A stretch of 49,411 bases of DNA, from contig JAEYUG010000002.1 of the NCBI GenBank assembly GCA_023432805.1, positions 1-49,411 on the forward strand, written 5' to 3'. The notes below the pieces were generated by a model. It saw nothing but the letters and a program-made list of their open reading frames with translations. It was not told where the DNA came from and did no database searches. The stretch is from Bacteroidota bacterium (GTDB taxonomy: Bacteria; Bacteroidota; Ignavibacteria; SZUA-365). Shown here piece after piece: positions 42,587 to 49,411 of this stretch; the first letter of the stretch is position 1; every line of letters starts with the position of its first letter. The position numbers and the translations under genes are program-made.

Positions 42587-43939
42587 TCAATCTTCGAGCC
42601 GTGCGTGCAGCAGCGCATCCAGCCAGGTGCGCAGCGATGCCTCGGGCATGCGCCCGATCACCTCGCCCGCGAATGCGACCGTCAACATCGTCCGTGCCTG
42701 CGATGCGGAAATGCCACGCGCGCGCAGATAGAACAGCGCATCCTCATCGAGACGGCCGATCGTCGCACCGTGCGTGCACTTGACGTCGTCGGCGAAAATC
42801 TCCAACTGCGGCTTCGTATCGACCGACGCCGTATCGCTCAGCACGAGACTGTCGTTGCTCTGCTTCGCGTCGGTCTTCTGCGCACCGGGTCGCACGATGA
42901 TGCGTCCGCTGAACACACCACGCCCGCTCTCATCATAAATGCCCTTGTACATCTCGTGACTCGGGCAGTGCGCCGCGGCATGATCGAGCACCGTGTGATT
43001 GTCGATGTGCTGCGTGCCGCGCGCAAGCGAGAGTCCGTCGAGCGTCGCTTCCGCACCCTCGCCCGCGAGACGCACGTGCACGTCATTGCGCACCAGCCTG
43101 CCCCCGAGCGCCAGCGACGTCGTATGCAGCCGTGCATTCCCCGCGAGCAGCGCAGCAACCGTCGATGTGTGGAACGTCCCGGTGTTCTCGATCTGCGTGC
43201 GCACATGGGTGAGGGATGCGTTCTCCGCACACAGGATCTGCGTGACGGCGTTGGTGTGATGCGCGCCGTCGGCCACCGAGAGGAAGGTCTCCGTCACGGC
43301 ACATGCAGCGGAAGCCCCGCATCGCACCACCACCCGGGCGTTCGCGCGCACGGGCAAATGCGATGGCACGGCCACGTGCACGACGTGCACCGGCGCCTCG
43401 ATCACGGCGCCATCGGCCACGTCGATCAGGGCGCCGTCGCTGAGAAACATGGTGTTGAGATCCGCGAAGGCGTTCGAGGATTCGGCGGGAAGCGCCTCGG
43501 CGACGGCGAGGACTGCCGCTTCCGTTGATCGATCGGCGAGGGATGCGATGCCCAATGCGGGAAGCCCCGACGGCTGACGCGAGTGCGTCGCATCGAAGAC
43601 GCCGTTGACGAACACGAGCACGGCTGCACCTCCGGTGAGGAAGGGCAGCGCGGCAAGCGACGCGGCGATGCGTGCGTCGGACGCGTCAACGGCCAGGTCG
43701 GCAGCGACGTCACCGGCAGCAGGGACGGGGATGAACGCGGTGTCGAGCAGTGGCTGCACACTCGTGAAGCGCCACTCCTCGTCGCGCAGCGAGGGGAAGC
43801 CCTTCGCCGCGAGGCGCTCCATCGCGCGTCGGCGTTCGGCGTGCAGGGGATGTGCACTGCCGCCATTCAGCCGCGCGCTGAACTCCTCGAACTGCGTGGC
43901 GACGCGTGCGAGCGCGTCATGTGCCTGCGTTGCGGCCAT
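42587..43939 (-). CDS. sufD: Fe-S cluster assembly protein SufD
   Basis: A 450-residue SufB/SufD-family protein of the SufBC2D scaffold. An N-terminal helical segment (RLAAKGFPSLRDEEWRFTSV) is followed by the right-handed parallel beta-helix core. The conserved C-terminal segment is GRIIVRPGAQKTDAKQSNDSLVLS, then FADDVKCTHGATIGRLDEDALFYLRARGI. Cys in KCTHG and the following His are typical of SufD. Three bases separate it from sufC. Confidence 0.94.
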   Translation of the reverse strand: MAATQAHDALARVATQFEEFSARLNGGSAHPLHAERRRAMERLAAKGFPSLRDEEWRFTSVQPLLDTAFIPVPAAGDVAADLAVDASDARIAASLAALPFLTGGAAVLVFVNGVFDATHSRQPSGLPALGIASLADRSTEAAVLAVAEALPAESSNAFADLNTMFLSDGALIDVADGAVIEAPVHVVHVAVPSHLPVRANARVVVRCGASAACAVTETFLSVADGAHHTNAVTQILCAENASLTHVRTQIENTGTFHTSTVAALLAGNARLHTTSLALGGRLVRNDVHVRLAGEGAEATLDGLSLARGTQHIDNHTVLDHAAAHCPSHEMYKGIYDESGRGVFSGRIIVRPGAQKTDAKQSNDSLVLSDTASVDTKPQLEIFADDVKCTHGATIGRLDEDALFYLRARGISASQARTMLTVAFAGEVIGRMPEASLRTWLDALLHARLED

Positions 43940-43942
43940 GCC

Positions 43943-44710
43943 TCAGGCCTCCGCCCGGGCTGTGCCCGGTTCCTTGACCCAGTCGTAGCCGTGCTCCTCG
44001 AGATGCAGCGCGAGCTCACGGTTGCCACTCTCGACGATGCGGCCGTTGTAGAGCACGTGCACGAAGTCGGGTACGATGTAGTTGAGCAACCGCTGGTAGT
44101 GGGTCACGACGATGCTCGCGGTATCGGCGCGCCGCAGCTTGTTGACACCGTCGGCCACGATGCGCAGTGCATCGATGTCGAGTCCGCTGTCTGTCTCGTC
44201 GAGTACGCTCAGCGTCGGCTCGAGCACCGCCATCTGGAGGATCTCGTTGCGCTTTTTCTCTCCGCCTGAGAAGCCCTCGTTGACCGCACGGTGCAGCAGC
44301 CGGTCGTCCATCTCGACGAGCTTCATCTTCTCGCGAATGAGCGCGAGGAAGTCGACGGCATCGTACTCGTCGAGTCCCTGTGCCTTGCGCACCGCATTGA
44401 GCGCAGCCCGCAGAAAGTACGTGTTGCTCACGCCGGGAATCTCGACGGGATACTGGAAGGCGAGAAAGACGCCCTGCTGCGCACGTTCCTCGGGCGCGAG
44501 TTCGAGTAGATTCATGCCCTTGTAGAGCACCTCTCCTTCGGTCACCTCGAACGTATCGCGGCCGGCGAGCACATTTGCGAGCGTGCTCTTGCCCGAGCCG
44601 TTGGGTCCCATGATTGCGTGGATCTCACCCGCGTTGACGGTGAGGTTGATGCCCTTGAGAATTTCCTTGCCGTCCACACTCGCGTGGAGGTTCCTGATGT
44701 CGAGAAGCAT
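43943..44710 (-). CDS. sufC: Fe-S cluster assembly ATPase SufC
   Basis: A 255-residue ABC-type ATPase energising SufBCD. Walker A is GPNGSGKSTLANVL and the signature segment GFSGGEKKRNEILQMA. Walker B is LSVLDETDSGLDIDAL, then VTHYQRLL. It has no membrane segment, as expected for a cytoplasmic Suf complex. The gap to sufB is 97 bases, the largest within the group. Confidence 0.96.
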   Translation of the reverse strand: MLLDIRNLHASVDGKEILKGINLTVNAGEIHAIMGPNGSGKSTLANVLAGRDTFEVTEGEVLYKGMNLLELAPEERAQQGVFLAFQYPVEIPGVSNTYFLRAALNAVRKAQGLDEYDAVDFLALIREKMKLVEMDDRLLHRAVNEGFSGGEKKRNEILQMAVLEPTLSVLDETDSGLDIDALRIVADGVNKLRRADTASIVVTHYQRLLNYIVPDFVHVLYNGRIVESGNRELALHLEEHGYDWVKEPGTARAEA

Positions 44711-44807
44711 TGGGGTCGTGTCTCCGTGGCGCGCCGGGCGCGTCGATGGGTGATGGAATGTCGGATCTGATTGTCGTGTACAGGATGCGGCTGGAAACGC
44801 GGCTCGA

Positions 44808-46253
<1,446 letters not shown>

Positions 46254-46316
46254 GCTGTCCGTGGCCTCTGTGTCATCTGAATGCGATCTGCAACATCCTC
46301 AATCTTTACAAAAAAG

Positions 46317-47858
46317 TCAAGATTGATGCTGGGGGATGAAAAGTTCAGTACCCGGACCGACGGGAATACCGAGTGCGATCCATGCGCCGAGCAGGAGCAT
46401 CCACAGAATGGCGAAGGCCACCGAGTAGGGCAGCATGGTCGCGATCACGGTGCCGATGCCGGCCTTCGGGTCGTACTTTGCCACGAATGCCACGATGAGG
46501 GCGAAGTACGACATCATCGGCGAGACGATGTTGGTCACGCTGTCGCCGACGCGGTAGGCGGCCTGTGTCAGCTCGGGTGAGACGCCGAGCAGCATGAACA
46601 TCGGCACGAACACGGGCGCCATGATCGCCCACTTCGCCGAGGCGCTTCCCATGATGAGATTGATCGCAGCGGCGAGCACGACGAAGAGAATCATGAGGGG
46701 GATGGGACCGAGACCGAGGCTCTTGAGCAGCACTGCTCCCTCGACAGCGACGATGAGTCCGAGCTGCGTCCAGTTGAAGAAGGCCACGAACTGTGCGGCG
46801 AAGAACACGAGCACGACATAGGTGCCGAGTGTTTCGATCGCCTTGCCCATGCCCTTCATCACATCCGCATCGCTCGTGATCGTGCCTGCGGCCCATCCGT
46901 AGGCCACGCCCATGACCACCGCACCGAGAAAGATGAAGGCCACCACCCCGTCGAAGAGCGGCGAGGCGAGGATGTCGCTACGCGTCAGGTCGCGCAGGAA
47001 TCCCCCCTCGGGCAGGAGGCCCGCCAACACGACGGCGGCAAAGAGGCTTCCGTTGATCGTGGCGGCGCGCAGCCCGCGTTTTTCTTCCGGCGTCAGCGCG
47101 CGCAGTTGCTCGGCTTCCTCCTCCCCCTGATAGACACCGAGCCGCGGTACGACAATGCGCTCCGTGACCCATGTGCCTCCGAAGGCGATCACGAAGGTCG
47201 AGGCGGCGAGAAAGTAGTAGTTCGCGGTCGCGCCCACCATGTAGGAGGCATCGACGATGTGCGCGGCCTCCTGCGTGAGTCCGGCAAGCAGGGGATCGAT
47301 GGTGCCGAGCAGGAGATTCGCGCTGTAGCCGCCCGACACGCCCGCGAAGGCGGCAGCGATGCCGGCGAGAGGATGCCGGCCCAGTGCATGGAAGATCACA
47401 CCGCCGAGCGGGACGAGCAGCACGTAGCCGACCTCGCTGGCGGTGTTCGACAGGATGCCCGCAAGCACGATCACGAAGGTCATCAGCCGCTTCGGGGCGG
47501 CGAGCACGAGCAACCGCAGCGCGGCGCCGATCATTCCCGAACTCTCGGCGATGCCGATGCCGAGCATCGCCACGAGCACGGTGCCGAGAGGCGCAAAGTT
47601 CGTGAAGTTCGTGACCAGTCCGCGCACGATCCGATGCAGCCCCTCGACCGAGAGGAGATTCACCGGCACAATCTCCTTTCCCGTGCCGGGATGCGTCACA
47701 CTCAGTCCGAACAGGCTGGTGATGCCGCTGGCTACGACCACCACCACCGCCAGCAGTGCAAACAGCGTGGCGGGATGCGGCAGCGCGTTCCCCGCGCGTT
47801 CGATGAAGGAGAGAGACCGCTCGAGCAGCGTGCGGCGGGGGCGTGCGGATGTTGCCAT
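46317..47858 (-). CDS. AbgT family transporter
   Basis: A 513-residue polytopic membrane protein of the AbgT family (p-aminobenzoyl-glutamate and related transport; some members export sulphonamides). Landmarks are IERAGNALPHPATLFALLAV, GVSGGYSANLLLGTIDPLLAGLT, NLIMGSASAKWAIMAPVFVPMFML and RVGDSVTNIVSPMMSYFALIVAF. About eleven spans are visible. ATG 47858 is preceded by AAAGGA; the longer frame opening upstream is not used. Substrate here is not determined. It is divergent from the T9SS protein, with tandem dyads between them. Confidence 0.9.
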   Translation of the reverse strand: MATSARPRRTLLERSLSFIERAGNALPHPATLFALLAVVVVVASGITSLFGLSVTHPGTGKEIVPVNLLSVEGLHRIVRGLVTNFTNFAPLGTVLVAMLGIGIAESSGMIGAALRLLVLAAPKRLMTFVIVLAGILSNTASEVGYVLLVPLGGVIFHALGRHPLAGIAAAFAGVSGGYSANLLLGTIDPLLAGLTQEAAHIVDASYMVGATANYYFLAASTFVIAFGGTWVTERIVVPRLGVYQGEEEAEQLRALTPEEKRGLRAATINGSLFAAVVLAGLLPEGGFLRDLTRSDILASPLFDGVVAFIFLGAVVMGVAYGWAAGTITSDADVMKGMGKAIETLGTYVVLVFFAAQFVAFFNWTQLGLIVAVEGAVLLKSLGLGPIPLMILFVVLAAAINLIMGSASAKWAIMAPVFVPMFMLLGVSPELTQAAYRVGDSVTNIVSPMMSYFALIVAFVAKYDPKAGIGTVIATMLPYSVAFAILWMLLLGAWIALGIPVGPGTELFIPQHQS

Positions 47859-47975
47859 GCGCGTCCTTTCAACATGAAGTGGATGGGGGATGAAACCGGA
47901 GCGATCACGGTACAACACCCGCCCACCCCCGCAAGTTTCCCGCCTCCCCCATCGGAAGCCACCTGTACTCGCCAT

Positions 47976-48019
47976 GTTCGCAATCCGAACGCGTATTTGC
48001 CGATGTTCGGATTACGAAC
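47976..48019. promoter_or_regulatory. Tandem 15-bp dyad operators / inverted repeat
   Basis: Two copies of GTTCG-N5-CGAAC: 47976-47990 (N5 = CAATC) and 48005-48019 (N5 = GATTA). Each arm is itself a dyad, and the two are also reverse complements of each other with one mismatch, 29 bases apart start to start. They lie centrally between the divergent AbgT and T9SS genes, as expected for regulator binding sites. Confidence 0.6.
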
Positions 48020-48131
48020 GCCACTGTTTCATGGAATCTGCGAAAATGGGCTGATAACGGGAAGTCGTTTGTTGGCAAGGACTTTGCTCCTTCTTGTTCA
48101 GTTCAGAACGAAACCAAAGGAAACGCTCATC

Positions 48132-49367
48132 ATGTCACGCCTCTCCCTCCGCACTTCGATTGTCACAGTCATTACCGCCGCGTCGATTCTGTTCGGTATC
48201 GATGCGCAGTCTGCTCCGAAGAGCAAGTTCACGTTCACGACAGACCCGCTCACCACGGCGGCGGTCGGCCAGAACGCGACGAGTGTGAATCCCGACGCCC
48301 GCACAAGCGGCAGCGGCGTGTATCTGACGACAGTGGGACCGACAGTGGGCGTCGATCTGACCGTCCCCTCCGTCGACCTGACCACCGAAAGCATCAGCAT
48401 CTCGCTCGAATACGCTCGCAATGAGGGTACAGCAGAGTTCTTTTCGCTCAACGGCATCCGATTCTACATGAGCACTGGAACGCTGTATTTCACCTACGTC
48501 GTCGAAGGTCCGGGCAACTCGGGTCCGCGGAGTACGACGATCGATGCCCCGGCACCTCTCATTACCACCTCGGGTTCCTTTGTCGTGCTCGCAGCGACCT
48601 ACAACATGACAACCGGCATCGCACAGATTCTTGTCGACGGAGTTGTCGTCGCGTCGAACGACGGACAGAACAACCGTCCGCTGCTCTGGAGCGGTGCAGG
48701 CAATGCGGTAATCGGTGCGCAGATGGACGGCGGCACGGCAGGATTCGTGACCCTCGGGCAGGTGCAGATCAGCGATGATCCCGTCTTCGGCGTGCTGCCG
48801 GTCGAGCTCACCTCGTTCACCGCGCAGTTGCGCAACACGAGCGTGTATCTGCGCTGGAACACCGCCACGGAAACGAACAACTTCGGGTTCGAGATCGAGC
48901 GTTCGACCAACCGCATGAACTGGACGACGGTCGGGTTCATGGCCGGTGCGGGCACAGTCAGTTCCGAGCGCGCATACAGCTTCACAGACGATCTCACATC
49001 CGATGTGCTGAACGCGTCCGTGATTCACTATCGCCTGCGCCAGATCGATCGCGACGGCACTGTCGAGTATTCCGATGTGATCAGCGTTGCCGGCCGCGAT
49101 GCCGCCGTGCCGACGCTCTCGAACTTCCCCAATCCCTTCAATCCCTCGACCACGATCTCCTTCTCACTCGCGTCGCCTCAGCGCGTGACGCTGACTGTCG
49201 CCGACGTCACCGGTCGCGAAGTTGCACGTCTCGTCAACGATGCCGCATTCGAAGCCGGCACTCACTTTGTCAGTTTCACGGCCGATGCACTCCCCAGCGG
49301 CATCTACTTCTACACACTCGCAGGCACCGAGGGTGTGCGCACGGCGCGGATGCTCCTCTCAAAGTGA
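48132..49367 (+). CDS. T9SS-secreted protein with LamG-like domain
   Basis: A 411-residue secreted protein. Signal peptide about 1-28 (VTVITAASILFGIDAQS). Residues about 60-215 form a concanavalin/LamG-like sandwich (AEFFSLNGIRFYMSTGTLYF, VLAATYNMTTGIAQILVDGVVVAS, NAVIGAQMDG). LPVELTSFTAQ (222-232) opens an Fn3-like segment (YLRWNTATETNNFGFEIERS). Residues 329-411 are a type A T9SS sorting domain: LSNFPNPFNPSTTISFSL, VADVTGREVARL, LPSGIYFYTLAG, and ending ARMLLSK. The protein is therefore exported across the outer membrane and probably anchored on the surface. Its ligand is unknown. AAAGGA lies 12 bases before the ATG. Confidence 0.9.
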   Translation: MSRLSLRTSIVTVITAASILFGIDAQSAPKSKFTFTTDPLTTAAVGQNATSVNPDARTSGSGVYLTTVGPTVGVDLTVPSVDLTTESISISLEYARNEGTAEFFSLNGIRFYMSTGTLYFTYVVEGPGNSGPRSTTIDAPAPLITTSGSFVVLAATYNMTTGIAQILVDGVVVASNDGQNNRPLLWSGAGNAVIGAQMDGGTAGFVTLGQVQISDDPVFGVLPVELTSFTAQLRNTSVYLRWNTATETNNFGFEIERSTNRMNWTTVGFMAGAGTVSSERAYSFTDDLTSDVLNASVIHYRLRQIDRDGTVEYSDVISVAGRDAAVPTLSNFPNPFNPSTTISFSLASPQRVTLTVADVTGREVARLVNDAAFEAGTHFVSFTADALPSGIYFYTLAGTEGVRTARMLLSK

Positions 49368-49411
49368 TTCATCAAACCAGGCCCAAACGCAGCAGGGCGG
49401 CTCGAGAGAGC
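49368..49411. other. Window end without feature
   Basis: The last 44 bases contain no frame or hairpin I can support. Confidence 0.4.

Noticed and set aside
46254..46316. Promoter of the suf operon (TTG followed by a GATGTTGC box)
   Set aside because: Spacing is right but the -7 box lacks the TA; too weak to annotate.

Overview
The window is a high-GC bacterial chromosome segment from the Bacteroidota/Chlorobiota (FCB) side of the tree. The best markers are a type IX secretion (T9SS) C-terminal sorting domain (gene at 48132), the Bacteroidota-type arginine operon built on N-acyl-ornithine carbamoyltransferase, a DUF4783 protein, and promoter-like TTG-N20-TAnnTTTG sequences. High GC makes long open shadow frames common. 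I cannot name a genus; Ignavibacteria/Kapabacteria- or Rhodothermia-like lineages are compatible. I see no rRNA, tRNA, transposase or CRISPR array.

Layout. 1-8.6 kb (+): an Fn3 lipoprotein, a DUF4384 exported protein with an Arg-rich repeat tail, a DUF4783 protein, a very large NtrY-like membrane histidine kinase, a Maf nucleotide pyrophosphatase and a UPF0104-type membrane protein. 8.8-10.9 kb (+): a helix-hairpin-helix plus beta-barrel outer-membrane protein. 10.9-13.4 kb (-): a Crp/Fnr regulator, YceI and RsgA. 13.4-14.75 kb: REP-like palindromes and a lower-GC lipoprotein gene flanked by an 18-bp direct repeat. 14.8-19.4 kb: a nitric-oxide defence island (RIC di-iron repair protein, exported hemerythrin-like protein and quinol NO reductase on -, divergent Crp/Fnr regulator on +, with an FNR/DNR-like dyad between them). 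19.3-26 kb (-): a PDZ/7TM/GAF/SpoIIE phosphatase, a DUF885 lipoprotein, and an AmgK/RapZ-C/MurU-like trio suggestive of amino-sugar recycling.

26.2-33.2 kb (-): a tightly overlapping arginine operon in the order GNAT, argG, argC, argF', argB, argE', argH. It implies an acylated route in which carbamoylation precedes deacylation; argD is not in the window. 33.5 kb: a tandem array of a 27-bp palindromic unit just upstream of an exported GH31 glucosidase (+). 36.1-39.25 kb (-): the most unusual gene, a membrane protein that appears to carry a Lon-like (S16) protease fold with a plausible Ser/Lys dyad inside the cell and an Ig-like domain plus two LamG-like domains outside, without an AAA+ module. 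39.3-46.3 kb (-): a complete SUF iron-sulphur operon (sufB-C-D-S-U-T, bacilliredoxin, Rrf2 regulator). 46.3-47.9 kb (-): an AbgT-family transporter. 48.1-49.4 kb (+): a T9SS-secreted LamG-like protein. A striking tandem 15-bp dyad motif lies between these last two divergent genes.

Functionally, NO detoxification, Fe-S repair (RIC) and Fe-S assembly with thiol redox control (SUF plus bacilliredoxin plus Rrf2) fit a bacterium coping with nitrosative and oxidative stress. All assignments come from reading the sequence; no database search was run.
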